Origin: Pteria penguin
Lineage: Eukaryota > Mollusca > Bivalvia > Pterioida > Pteriidae
Direction: 5' to 3'
NCBI GenBank assembly: GCA_035048485.1
Contig: CM068583.1
Location: 28,207,841 to 28,271,840 of the forward strand
DNA: 64,000 nt
Shown: positions 47,516-58,992 of the stretch, in pieces
How the letters are laid out: every line of letters starts with the position of its first letter
How positions within the stretch are numbered: the first letter of the stretch is position 1
Translations under genes and position numbers: made by a program
The notes under the pieces: model-generated
Databases searched by the model: none
Told to the model about the DNA's origin: nothing
What the model saw: only the letters and a program-made list of their open reading frames with translations

Positions 47516-48187
47516 CATCATCATCATTACCCTAAAATAAAAATTATATTCAATGTTCGGAAAATGTATTCAATATTTTTTAAATTCACCCTTTTCCTCG
47601 TAAGCGTTTTATTTAATTCTAAATATTTATCTACATGCACACAATCATATGTTTTTATATTTAAATATACAATGTATATATCAATTCTCCTTTAAATCCT
47701 TCTCTAAATAAGTTGTAAGCAAGCGAACGTGGCTGTAAGGCACGTTCACGCGGCAGCCAAGCGCGTGAACGCGGCAGTCCAGCGCGTTAACGCAGTCTCA
47801 AAATTTAGTTCACGAAGAAATCTGCGTTAACGCAAACGCGTGTGCTCAGCAGTCCTGAGCGCACGAGGAAAGCAAACTTCACGTTAACGCGACGTTAACA
47901 TAATGTTATGTTAGGACTGCACCTCACTGTACATCTTTCTTGTTTCAAATATATGGTCAAGAGTAGTCGATATTGTGCGATGTAGGCTTCAGTACAATGT
48001 ATATAATGTAAGTCGCTGTTACTTACAATTTCTGCAAGTAGATTGCGCAATGTGGATACCATCACTAAAGATCAAATATCTGGATCGTGAAAAAGAATTG
48101 TGTATTAGAGTAGGAGATCTCAGCTTCGTTGCTTCGACTTTAACTTGTGAAACCTACTCGTTGCTTTAGCAACGAGCTCGTTTCTAG
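44518..48187 (+). mobile_element. Array unit 7 (interrupted by a TIR element)
   Basis: The header abuts the preceding CTAG almost directly (44520), followed by a (TTA)n run to 44612 and a subfamily 1 body. The second 3' module is split at about 46829 by a foreign 1.1-kb element; without it the unit is about 2.5 kb like its neighbours. Confidence 0.85.
46834..47922 (+). mobile_element. TIR element (MITE-like) nested in array unit 7
   Basis: About 1.09 kb bounded by perfect 21-bp inverted ends that begin GTGCAGTCCTAACATAACAT. Both subterminal regions are rich in GTTAACGCG-type motifs, and the interior is AT-rich with a long (TTA)n near 47440-47515. No open frame, so it is non-autonomous. The left part also has a hairpin (AAAGCAGTC...GACTGCTTT near 46866-46890). 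A clear target duplication was not resolved, because both junctions have small unmatched bases. Confidence 0.75.
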
Positions 48188-48261
48188 TTATTATTATTAT
48201 TATTATTATTAGGTTTCACAAGTTTCACTTGTGAAACCTTTTATTATTCTACCGTCCTTTC

Positions 48262-48294
<33 letters not shown>

Positions 48295-50772
48295 CTCTTC
48301 CGCCGTTTTATGTCGGCAGCCTTTTCTCGCTTGCTGTTAAAGATAGAGCTATTCTGTTTGCAGCATTCGAATTTCCATATTTTTCTTAAGAGGCGTTTTG
48401 TTCATTTTTTTGAATTAGCGCTTCGTAAGGGCGCAGCGGCGCCTAAAAGGTAAAATATTTGGGTATCTATAGCTTCCTTATTTATCGGCCGATTTTGATG
48501 AAATTTTCACTAAACGTTGTCTCGTGCTCACGCGCAATAATAAAGACATTTACCTGTTTCATACCTGATAAGACTATTTAGCTAGCCTGAGACGAAAAAT
48601 GCGTATTTTGCGACCGTGTTTATTTATCGTCCGATCTTTATCAAATTTGGAGGGTGAGTTTAAATTGCTAATTAATAGTGGCATGCAAAATTTGAGCGAA
48701 ATCGGACTATTCTAATACCATTTTTAAGCGAAAATTTAAATTTTTTTAAAAATCTGGTGATTAAAGTAATTTCGTTGTCACTCGCTTATTTTACATCGGA
48801 TTGCTACCAAAATAAATCCTATGCGTGAGAAGGGTTCACTCTTTTAAATTTAATTTTCATAAACTTCCTATGATTTTTCGTTTTCCCTAGGTTATCGGGG
48901 AAAGCTATCGAGAGCCACCCTCCAGAAAGCGAGAAATACGCGCCGTATTTAGCGAACTTTTCACTTTCAATTTCTAAAAAGCTGCTTTACTTTGAAATTT
49001 TCATCTTTCGGCTATTAATTCTCACAGACACATACTCCCGTTTAATGAAAAAATTTTTCGAAATATACGGCTTTTCAAGAGAATTACGTAAGATTTAATA
49101 TTTTTTCGATTTTCGCGTATGTAGCTTTTATTTTTAAAGGTAGATCTCTCAAATTTTCACTGTTATGTTCTCTAGGTTCATATCTTTAGAACTTTCATCG
49201 GCCGATATTATCTATCTCTTTTAGTTTGACCTCTATTTCAATTTAAAGTTTTTTAAAAATTACGTAATGTTCAAAACTGTCTTATTTTTAGTTTTACAGT
49301 TTCCAAAACATTACGAAACGATTTTCCGTAACGATTTTACTATGAAACATGTTTCTCAGTATTTGAAAGTGAGCAATTTAAAGGTTTTTTTAAAAAAAAT
49401 ATCTTGCCTGCGTAACTTTTAATGTATTGTTTTATTCCTCGTATGAACAAAGTATAAAAACAAGAGTTTGAGAAAGCATTTTGAATTCGATTTCTTAAAC
49501 AAATATCAAATTTTGGGCACTCTACCGATGAACAACGCAATAAACACACTTCAGAAGCGCTGTGAATTTGCCTTGCTTAATACCTTGCACGGCACCGCTG
49601 TTATACAGGACTTCTTCCATGGACAAAGCGCAGTAACTCGCGATTAATTCATTCGCGATTGAATGTGCTTTATATAAAATAGAGTTTGAGAAAGTATTAT
49701 GAATTCGAATTCTTAAACAAAAAGACAAAAAAAAAAAACGAAAACAAAAACAGACAAACAAACAGAAACAAAAAAAAAAAACAAAAAAAACCAATGATTG
49801 CATTCTACGAGCTACTGCTGAACAAGGCTATAAAGAAATCTTCTCCGAGCGTCGGCATTACACATTAGAGAAGCGCGGTGAATTTGCCTTGCTTAATACC
49901 TCGCACAGCGCCGCTGTTATACAGGACTTCAAACGTGTGTGAATTAATCGCCAATTACAGTGCTCTAACCTGCGGAATACGAGACATTGTCAAGTCTTTG
50001 TTTTGTATATTGGGGAAAGCGGCATTACTAAAGGCCATCGCGAGAAGAATTGTTTATTGCAGCAGAGTGGCGATTCAAGGTCAAACATCTGTACACGCGA
50101 AATACCTTGCGTAAGTTAACAAATAAACAACATAAAGCGGGGTGTAAGGACTGGAGATCTAGGTTACACGTGCAGATTGTACTAAGTGTGACTGTCCTAC
50201 ATGTTTCTTGTTTCAAATATATGGTCAAGCCGCTGTTATACAGGACTTCAAACGTGTGTGAATTAATCGCGAGTTACAGTGCTTACCTGTGGAATACGAG
50301 ACATTGTCAAGTCTTTGTTTTGTATATTGCGGAAAGCGGCATTATTAACGACCATCGCGAGGAGAATTGTTTATTCCAGCAGAGTGGCGATTCAAGGTCA
50401 AACATCTGTACACGCGAAATACCTTGCGTAAGTTAATAAATAAACAACATAAAGCGGGGAGTAAGGACTGGAGATCTAGGTTACACGTGCAGATTGTACT
50501 AAGTGTGACTGTCCTACATGTTTCTTGTTTCAAATATATGGTCAAGAGTAGTCGATATTGTGCGATGTAGGCTTCAGTACAATGTATATAATGTAAGTCG
50601 CTGTTACTTACAATTTCTGCAAGTAGATTGCGCAATGTGGATACCATCACTAAAGATCAGATATCTGGATCGTGAAAAAGAATTGTGTATTAGAGTAGGA
50701 GATCTCAGCTTCGTCGCTTCGACTTTAACTTGTGAAACCTACTCGTTGCTTTAGCAACGAGCTCGTTTCTAG
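48188..50772 (+). mobile_element. Array unit 8
   Basis: Header at 48211, body from 48292. Subfamily 1, two 3' modules (junction near 50230). Very similar to units 1, 7 and 10. Confidence 0.85.
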
Positions 50773-53399
50773 TTATTATTATTATTATTATTCCTCTTCC
50801 GCCGTTTTATGTCGGCAGCCTTTTCTCGCTTGCTGTTAATGATCGAGCTATTCTGTTTGCAGCATTCGAATTTCCATATTTTTCTTCAGAGGCGTTTTGT
50901 TCATTTTTTTGAATTAGCGCTTCATAAGGGCGCAGCGGCGCCTAAAAGGTCAAATATTTGGGTATCTATATCTTCCTTATTTATCGGCCGATTTTGATGA
51001 AATTTTCACTAAACGTTGTCTCGTGCTCACGCGCAATAATAAAGACATTTACCTGTTTCATACCTGATAAGACTATTTAGCTAGCCTGAGACGAAAAATG
51101 CGTATTTTGCGACCGTGTTTATTTATCGTCCGATCTTGCTCAAATTTAGAGGGTAAGTTTAGAATGCAAAATAATAGTGGCATACAAAATTTGAGCGAAA
51201 TCGAACTATTCTAATACCATTTTTAAGTGAAAATTTAAAAATTTAAAAAAATTTGGTGATTAAAGTAACTTCGTTGTCACTCGCTTATTTTACATCGGAT
51301 TGCCACCAAAATAAATCCTATGCGTGAGAAGGGTTCACTCTTTTAGATTTAATTTTCAGAAACTTCCTATGATTTTCCGTTTTCCCTAGGTTATCGGGGA
51401 AAGCTATCGAGAGCCACCCTCGGAAAGCGAGAAATACGCGCCGCATTTAGCGAATTTTTCACTTTCAATTTCTAAAAAGCTGCTTTATTTTGAAATTTCA
51501 TCTTTCGGCTATTAGTTTTCACAGACACATACTCCCGTTTAATGAAAAAAAATTTCGAAATATATGGCTTTTCAAGAAAATTACGTAACAATAAAGTTTT
51601 TTTTCAATTTTCGCGTATGTAGCTTTTATTTTTAATGGTAGATCTCTCAAATTTTCACTGTTATGTTCTCTAGGTTCATATCTTTAGAACTTTCATCGGC
51701 CGATATTATCTATCTCTTTTAGTTTGGCCTCTATTTCAATTTAAAGTTTTTTAAAAATTACGTAATGTTCAAAACTGTCTTATTTTTAGTCTTACAGTTC
51801 CTAAAACATTACGAAACGATTTTCCGTAACGATTTTACTATGAAACATGTTTCTCAGTATTTGAAAGTGAGCAATTTAAAGCTTTTTTAAAAAAAATATC
51901 TTACTTGCGTAACTTTCAAGTATTTTTTATTCGTCGTATGAACAAATTATAAAAACAAGAGTTTGAGAAAGCATTTTGATTTCGATTTCTTAAACAAAAA
52001 TCAAATTTTGGGCACTCTACTGATGAACAACGCAATAAACATATCTTCAGAAGCGCGGTCAATTTGCCATGCTTAATACCTTGCACGGCACCGCTGTTAC
52101 ATAGGACTTCTTCCATGGACAAGGCGCAGTAACTCGCGATTAATTCAATCGCGATTTAATGTGTTTTATATAAAATAGAGTTTGAGAAAATATTATGCAT
52201 TCGAATTCTTAAAACAAACAAAAAAACAAAAAAAAACAAAACAAAACCAAAAAAACAACCCCCCCCCCCCAAAAAAAGAAAAAAAACCCACAATATTTAC
52301 ATCCTACGAGCTACTGCTGAACAAGGCTATAAAGAAATCTTCTCCGAGCTTCGGCATTACACATTAGAGACGCGCGGTGAATTTGCCTTGCTTAATACCT
52401 CGCACAGCGCCGCTGTTATACAGGACTTCAAACGTGTGTGAAATAATCACGAGGTACAGTGCTTTACCTGTGGAATACGAGACATTGTCAAGTCTTTGTT
52501 TTGTATATTGCGGAAAGCGGCATTACTAAAGGCCATCGCGAGGAGAATTGTTTATTCCAGCAGAGTGGCGATTCAAGGTCAAACATCTGTACACGCGAAA
52601 TACCTTGCGTAAGTTAACAAATAAACAACATAAAGCGGGGAGTAAGGACTGGAGATCTAGGTTACACGTGCAGATTGTACTAAGTGTGACTGTCCTACAT
52701 GTTTCTTGTTTCAAATATATGGTCAAGAGTAGTCCGATATTGTGCAATGTAGGCTTCAGTATAATGTATATAATGTAAGTCGCCGTTCTCCGAGCGTCGT
52801 CATTACATATTAGAGAAGCGCAGTGAATTTGCCTTGCTTAATACCTCGCACAGCGCCGCTGTTATACAGGACTTCAAACGTGTGTGAATTAATCGCGAGT
52901 TACACTGCTTTACCTGTGGAATACGAGACATTGTCAAGTCTTTGTTTTGTATATTGCGGAAAGCGGCATTACTAAAGGCCATCGCGAGGAGAATTGTTTA
53001 TTCCAGCAGAGAGGCGATTCAAGGTCAAACATCTGTACACGCGAAATACCTTGCGTAAGTTAATAAATAAACAACATAAAGCGGGGAGTAAGGACTGAAG
53101 ATTTAGGTTACACGTGCAGATTGTACTACGTGTGACTGTCCTACATGTTTCTTGTTTCAAATATATGGTCAAGAGTAGTCGGTATTGTGCGATGTAGGCT
53201 TCAGTATAATGTGTATAATGTAAGTCGCCGTTACCTACAATTTCTGCAAGTAGATTGCGCAATGTGGATACCATCACTAAAGATCAGATATCTGGATCGT
53301 GAAAAAGAATTGTGTATTAGAGTAGGAGATCCCAGCTTCGCTGCTTCGACTTTAACTTGTGAAACCTACTCGTTGCTTTAGCAACGAGCTCGTTTCTAG
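50773..53399 (+). mobile_element. Array unit 9 (twin of unit 3)
   Basis: No header, body from 50791. Subfamily 2, with the same A-rich tract containing a C run (52259-52270) as unit 3, 18 kb away. Two 3' modules (junction near 52790) joined in the same way as in units 3 and 4 (a GCCGTTCTCCGAG junction). Confidence 0.82.
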
Positions 53400-55896
53400 T
53401 TATTATTATTATTATTATTCCTCTTCCGCCGTTTTATGTCGGCAGCCTTTTCTCGCTTGCTGTTAAAGATAGAGCTATTCTGTTTGCAGCATTCAAATTT
53501 CCATATTTTTCTTCAGAGGCGTTTTGTTCATTTTTTTGAATTAGCGCTTCGTAAGGGCGCAGCGGCGCCTAAAAGGTAAAATATTTGGGTATCTATAGCT
53601 TCCTTATTTACCGGCCGATTTTGATGAAATTTTCACTAAACGTTGTCTCGTGCTCACGCGCAATAATAAAGACATTTACCTGTTTCATACCTGATAAGAC
53701 TATTTAGCTAGCCTGAGACGAAAAATACGTATTTTGCGACCGTGTTTATTTATCGTCCGATCTTTATCAAATTTAGAGGGTGAGTTTAGATTGCTAATTA
53801 ATAGTGGCATGCAAAATTTGAGCGAAATCTGACTATTCTAATACCATTTTTAAGCGAAAATTTAAAATTTTTTAAAAATCTGGTGATTAAAGTAATTTCG
53901 TTGTCACTCGCTTATTTTACATCGGATTGCTACCAAAATAAATCCTATGCGTGAGAAGGGTTCACTCTTTTAAATTTAATTTTCATAAACTTCCTATGAT
54001 TTTTTATTTTCCCTAGGTTATCGGGGAAAGCTATCGAGAGCCACCCTCAGAAAGCGAGAAATACGCGCCGTATTTAGCGAACTTTTCACTTTCAATTTCT
54101 AAAAAGCTGCTTTACTTTGAAATTTCATCTTTCGGCTATTAATTCTCACAGACACATAATCCCGTTTAATGAAAAATTTTTTCGAAATATACGGCTTTTC
54201 AAGAGAATTACGTAAGATTTAATATTTTTCGATTTTCGCGTATGTAGCTTTTATTTTTAATGGTAGATCTCTCAAATTTTCACTGTTATGTTCTCTAGGT
54301 TCATATCTTTAGAACTTTCATCGGCCGATATTATCTATCTCTTTTAGTTTGACCTCTATTTCAATTTAAAGTTTTTTAAAAATTACGTAATGTTCAAAAC
54401 TGTCTTATTTTTAGTTTTACAGTTTCCAAAACATTACGAAACGATTTTGCGTAACGATTTTACTATGACACATGTTTCTCAGTATTTGAAAGTGAGCAAT
54501 TTAAAGGTTTTTTAAAAAAAATATCTTGCTTGCGTAACTTTTAATGTATTGTTTTATTCCTCGTATGAACAAAGTATAAAAACAAGAGTTTGAGAAAGCA
54601 TTTTGAATTCGATTTCTTAAACAAATATCAAATTTTGGGCACTCTACCGATGAACAACGCAATAAACACACTTCAGAAGCGGTGTGAATTTGCCTTGCTT
54701 AATACCTTGCACGGCACCGCTGTTATACAGGACTTCTTCCATGGACAAGGCGCAGTAACTCGCGATTAATTCAATCGCGATTTAATGTGCTTTATATAAA
54801 ATAGAGTTTGAGAAAGTATTATGAATTCGAATTCTTAAACAAAAAAAAAAAAAAAACAAAAACAAAAACAAAAACAGACAAACAAAAAGAAACAAAAAAA
54901 AAAAAAAAAAAAAACCAATGATTGCATTCTACGAGCTACTGCTGAACAAGGCTATAAAGAAATCTTCTCCGAGCGTCGGCATTACACATTAGAGAAGCGC
55001 GGTCAATTTGCCTTGCTTAATACCTCGCACAGCGCCGCTGTTATACAGGACTTCAAACGTGTGTGAATTAATCGCGAGTTTACAGTGCTTTACCTGTGGA
55101 ATACGAGACATTGTCAAGTCTTTGTTTTGTATATTGGGGAAAGCGGCATTACTAAAGGCCATCGCGAGGAGAATTGTTTATTGCAGCAGAGTGGCGATTC
55201 AAGGTCAAACATCTGTACACGCGAAATACCTTGCGTAAGTTAACAAATAAACAACATAAAGCGGGGTGTAAGGACTGGAGATCTAGGTTACACGTGCAGA
55301 TTGTACTAAGTGTGATTGTCCTACATGTTTCTTGTTTCAAATATAAGGTCAAGCCGCTGTTATACAGGACTTCAAACGTGTGTGAATTAATCGCGAGTTA
55401 CAGTGCTTACCTGTGGAATACGAGACATTGTCAAGTCTTTGTTTTGTATATTGCGGAAAGCGGCATTATTAACGGCCATCGCGAGGACAATTGTTTATTC
55501 CAGCAGAGTGGCGATTCAAGGTCAAACATCTGTACACGCGAAATACCTTGCGTAAGTTAATAAATAAACAACATAAAGCGGGCAGTAAGGACTGGAGATC
55601 TAGGTTACACGTGCAGATTGTACTAAGTGTGACTGTCCTACATGTTTCTTGTTTCAAATATATGGTCAAGAGTAGTCGATATTGTGCGATGTAGGCTTCA
55701 GTACAATGTATATAATGTAAGTCGCTGTTACTTACAATTTCTGCAAGTAGATTGCGCAATGTGGATACCATCACTAAAGATCAGATATCTGGATCGTGAA
55801 AAAGAATTGTGTATTAGAGTAGGAGATCCCAGCTTCGTTGCTTCGACTTTAACTTGTGAAACCTACTCGTTGCTTTAGCAACGAGCTCGTTTCTAG
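53400..55896 (+). mobile_element. Array unit 10 (last)
   Basis: No header, body from 53418, subfamily 1, two 3' modules. It ends with the hairpin and CTAG at 55896; (TTA)n continues to about 55917, after which unrelated sequence begins. This fixes the right boundary of the array. Confidence 0.85.
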
Positions 55897-55917
55897 TTAT
55901 TATTATTATTATTATTA

Positions 55918-56300
55918 CCCAGAACAGATTATTTGCAGTATCCACTGATTGTCATATTGTTACTTACCTCAGGTTTTACCAATCATGTGACAATTACTGT
56001 AGAAAGCTGTACCGGATCCAACTGCGCGCACATTGCATGAAGAAACTTGAGTGCATGTCTTCGTTGTTGGAAAAGATATTTACCTACAATCGGTATACAT
56101 AACTTAGATATCTTCAGTAGTATTCATATAAGATTATCTTTTGAGGCAGCTTTAAGGAGTATACTAAGTATTGTGTATTCGCGTAATAATCTCTGTATAA
56201 TTAAACTCATCATTTACCTGTATACACTTTTTACATGTGTTCTGTATTTCAGTTTTATTTTTCATTTTCAAGTGAACCTGTCAAGGCTATTTCACTAAAA
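55918..56300. other. Unique sequence right of the array
   Basis: No recognised gene or repeat between the array end and the minisatellite. A short open frame (56047-56298) has no recognisable domain. Confidence 0.5.
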
Positions 56301-56302
56301 TT

Positions 56303-56958
56303 TACGTTGATGGCAAGGATTCTTAATGCTTGTGTAATGTTGATGGCAGGATTCTTACCGATTGTGTTATGTTGATGGCAGGATTCTTAATGCTTGTGTT
56401 ACGTTGATGGCAGGATTCTTACCGATTGTGTTATGTTGACGGCAAGTGTTGCAACCGATTGTGTTTTGTTGATGGCAAAGATTCTTAATGCTTGTGTTAC
56501 GTTGATGGCAGGATTCTTAATGTTTGTGTTATATTGATGGCAAGGATTCTTAATGCTTGTGTTACGTTGATGGCAGGATTCTTAATGCTTGTGTTACGTT
56601 GATGCCAAGGATTCTTAATGCTTGTGTTACGTTGATGGCAGGATTCTTACCGATTGTGTTATGTTGATGGCAGGATTCTTACCGATTGTGTTATGTTGAT
56701 GGCAAGTATTGCGACCGATTGTGTTGTGTTAATGGCAAGGATTATTAATGCTTGTGTTATGCTGATGGCAAGTATTGCGACCGATTGTGTTATGTTGATG
56801 GCAAGTATTGTGACCGATTGTGTTATGTTGATGGGAAGTATTGTGACCGATTGTGTTACGTTGGTGGCAAGTATTGTGACAGATTGTATTATGTTGAGGG
56901 CAAGGATTGTGACCACTGTGTTATGTTGACGGCAAGTACTTTGACCGATTGTGTTATG
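56303..56958 (+). repeat. Minisatellite, 32/33-bp monomers, about 20 copies
   Basis: Monomers share GTGTTATGTTGATGGCA. The left part uses a 32-bp type with GGATTCTTAATGCTT, a second 32-bp type with GGATTCTTACCGATT is mixed in, and the right part uses a 33-bp type with AGTATTGCGACCGATT. Because 33 is divisible by three, the right part stays open on both strands, but these frames are a by-product of the repeat. Confidence 0.92.
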
Positions 56959-57107
56959 AGCTCTCGGCGTATTAGCAATGTAAAGTCTCTATGTCTGAGA
57001 ACGCTTCAGACGTTCGTAAACGTTACTTTTTACAACTTATTTTAGTACTTTGGCATGTGTCTTGAATGTGGCATCACTTTCCGAGTCATCTGGTGCACAA
57101 AATCATA

Positions 57108-57366
57108 GTATCGCGCTGGACTCCTGATCGGGAGGCCGGGGTTCGATTCCCGCTCTGGTCATGCCGGCGTCCTGTCTTTCGGATGAGACAGTAAAAACCG
57201 AGGCCCCGTGTCTTGGTATGCATGGCACGTTAAAGATCCCTCACTGCTTCGGGTGGGTCCGTTGCAAAGGTCAAAATTTGTATGCCCCGCATCAGGCAGA
57301 TGCCGTCACCATATACGTGAAATACTTGTGGTGTGACGTAAAACAATAATCAATCAATCAATCAAT
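57108..57366 (+). mobile_element. tRNA-derived SINE, second family, with target duplication
   Basis: 259 bp. A tRNA-like head with B box GGTTCGATTCC (about 57140-57150) is followed by a conserved-looking core (GGATGAGACAGTAAAAACCG, GCACGTTAAAGATCCCTC) and a 3' part ending in GTGACGTAAAACAATAATCA and (ATCA)n. The 12-bp duplication CACAAAATCATA lies at 57096-57107 and 57367-57378. The core resembles SINEs that are widespread in molluscs (V-SINE/RUDI-like, from memory). Confidence 0.85.
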
Positions 57367-57378
57367 CACAAAATCATA

Positions 57379-57749
57379 ACGTATATATGTTCTACTAATA
57401 TTTATGATAAAACTGTGTTTCTAGTTACTTCATTTCTATGCAATGATTTTTTTTTTTGGGGGGGGGGGTGTTGTTTGTTTGATTTTTAAAAATTTTGGGG
57501 GGTTATGGGGGTTGTTTTGGCAGTGATATCGTATATTTCAATTAGGTGTGTTTAGATTCATTTCTTTTATTTCCATTTTATTCGCCTTCGTTTTCGAGAT
57601 ACGCTGTGGTCTTCGATACGTACGTTTATCCGGTTTGTATTAAAGTGTTTATCAGTATATTCTGACCTTTACGATATAAAGGTGTCCTGTATGCCCTCTA
57701 TATAATTACTTGATTTGATATTATTTGCATTTCTCCAACACAACCAGAG
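57379..57749. other. Upstream flank of gene C
   Basis: Contains a T-run/G-run tract (57448-57512) and otherwise AT-rich DNA. Promoter elements cannot be identified by eye. Confidence 0.5.
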
Positions 57750-57873
57750 ATGCAGAGCAAAGAAACTGGGGGAACAGGCAATGCGGTAGAAACTGTGACC
57801 GAAGATGTCATAACTGACAGAAGAGTTTGCAGTCATCCAACTGACACAGGATGGGCATGGATGGTCCTTTTAG
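57750..57873 (+). CDS. Gene C exon 1: monocarboxylate transporter-like (SLC16), partial gene
   Basis: The ATG at 57750 (MQSKETGGTGNAVET) aligns with the starts of genes A and B. It ends GWAWMVLL with donor GTAACT in phase 1, exactly as in its paralogues. The residues before GWAW are DT instead of DK. With exon 2 at 61792 this is the beginning of a third transporter whose remaining exons lie beyond the window. Whether the whole gene is intact cannot be judged here. Confidence 0.88.
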
Positions 57874-58381
57874 GTAACTAACTTCACAATATTCTAAAGG
57901 TTAGTAACGGTAACGGTTTGATAAATGACGAATACAGCATAAATCATGTGATTACTTTGAAACGGCCCTTCCACTTAGACTTACTCTTTAGTGTAAATAT
58001 GACTAAGTCGAATAGGCCGTATCAAAGTTATCCCATGATTTATTTATGAATACCTGTGGAACAGAGATAGCGATTTTATTTGAAGATATGACGTCGATTT
58101 GCAGCAAAGTGACATGCCTATGGCTAATTACATGTATACATTGATCGGTGGACGAACCATTTAGCAAATGCATGGATGCGTATATTGCGTCTACCGGAGT
58201 AGTTTAAAATGTCGCACATTTTTAAACTTTAATAACCATGGTCCTTGCTTGCAAACAGTTGTATTTTAATGTGAGATTGCTGGTTACCTTTTCGTTATAT
58301 ATCATATTGTCATGATAGCTACTCAGTTTTCATCAATGACTGCAGTTGTACATCATGGCAGGTTAAAAATAGGTAACATCC

Positions 58382-58470
58382 CGATAGTCCGACGGTCCGA
58401 TAGTCCGACGGTTCGATAGTCCGACGGTCCGATAGTCAGACGGTCCGATAGTCAGACTGTCCAATGGCCA
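58382..58470 (+). repeat. 16-bp tandem array, left arm
   Basis: About five copies of GATAGTCCGACGGTCC with single changes (CCGAC to CAGAC in the last copies). Confidence 0.9.
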
Positions 58471-58881
58471 TCGTATCCTCGAATTGAAGGGTGGTTACGC
58501 GATGAAGATGACACGAATGCAAAATGATAATGATGCATTGACGATGGCGGGATTATCTACCGCGCCTTCCTTCCATCACGGGAATTTTCAGCCACGGTTT
58601 ATCTAATTTTTTGTGTATTTTGTCCATGGCAAGGGTGCCCGACAGAAAGTTACATCTGCAACAGAGCTGTATATCGATGTACCATCACATATATGACTGA
58701 AATATGGTCGACTGTGCAATCAGCAATAAATAAACAAATAAACAATATATACGTGATGCGCCCCTCCCGCCCCTTGTTTGTCAATTTTTGTCGATAGGTC
58801 GGAGCCCCCACCCCACCCCGCCCGACGAAAAGTCCTGGATCCGTGCCTGGAGGAGGCACGAATTGCCTTGGACTTTAATAG

Positions 58882-58992
58882 ATGGACCGTTGCAAAGATC
58901 AAAATTTGTATGCCCCGCATCAAGCAGATGCCGTCACCATATACGTGAAATATTCTTGCTGTGACGTTTAACAAAAATCAATCAATCAATCA
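58882..58992 (+). mobile_element. 5'-truncated SINE (family of 57108-57366)
   Basis: Starts at CCGTTGCAAAGATCAAAATT and runs through GCATCAAGCAGATGCCGTCA to a TCAATCAATCAATC tail. It matches the 3' 110 bp of the SINE at 57108-57366. The head and Pol III boxes are missing. Confidence 0.85.

Larger units (their letters stand above)
27991..55917 (+). repeat. Head-to-tail array of ten Helitron/Helentron-like non-autonomous units
   Basis: Ten same-orientation units end at 30615, 32883, 35903, 38515, 42035, 44517, 48187, 50772, 53399 and 55896. Every end is identical: AACTTGTGAAACCT, then an 8-bp-stem hairpin (CTCGTTGC TTTA GCAACGAG), seven bases, then CTAG followed by TTA. The next unit starts after (TTA)n, either directly with TCCTCTTCCGCCG or through a header AGGTTTCACAAGTT, which is the exact inverse of the terminal 14-mer. 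A GC-rich hairpin about 11 nt before a CTRR terminus is the known Helitron 3' end, and inverted subterminal repeats plus a microsatellite are typical of Helentron-derived HINEs. No Rep or helicase frame exists, so the family is non-autonomous. The concatemer form fits rolling-circle readthrough or later unequal exchange. Confidence 0.85.

Noticed and set aside
27991..55917. CRISPR array
   Set aside because: Repeated palindromes with spacers are kilobases apart, the spacers are homologous units, and the genome is eukaryotic.
56654..56929. Open frames of 85-91 codons through the minisatellite on both strands
   Set aside because: A 33-bp period keeps both strands open by chance; the translated repeat shows no known protein feature.
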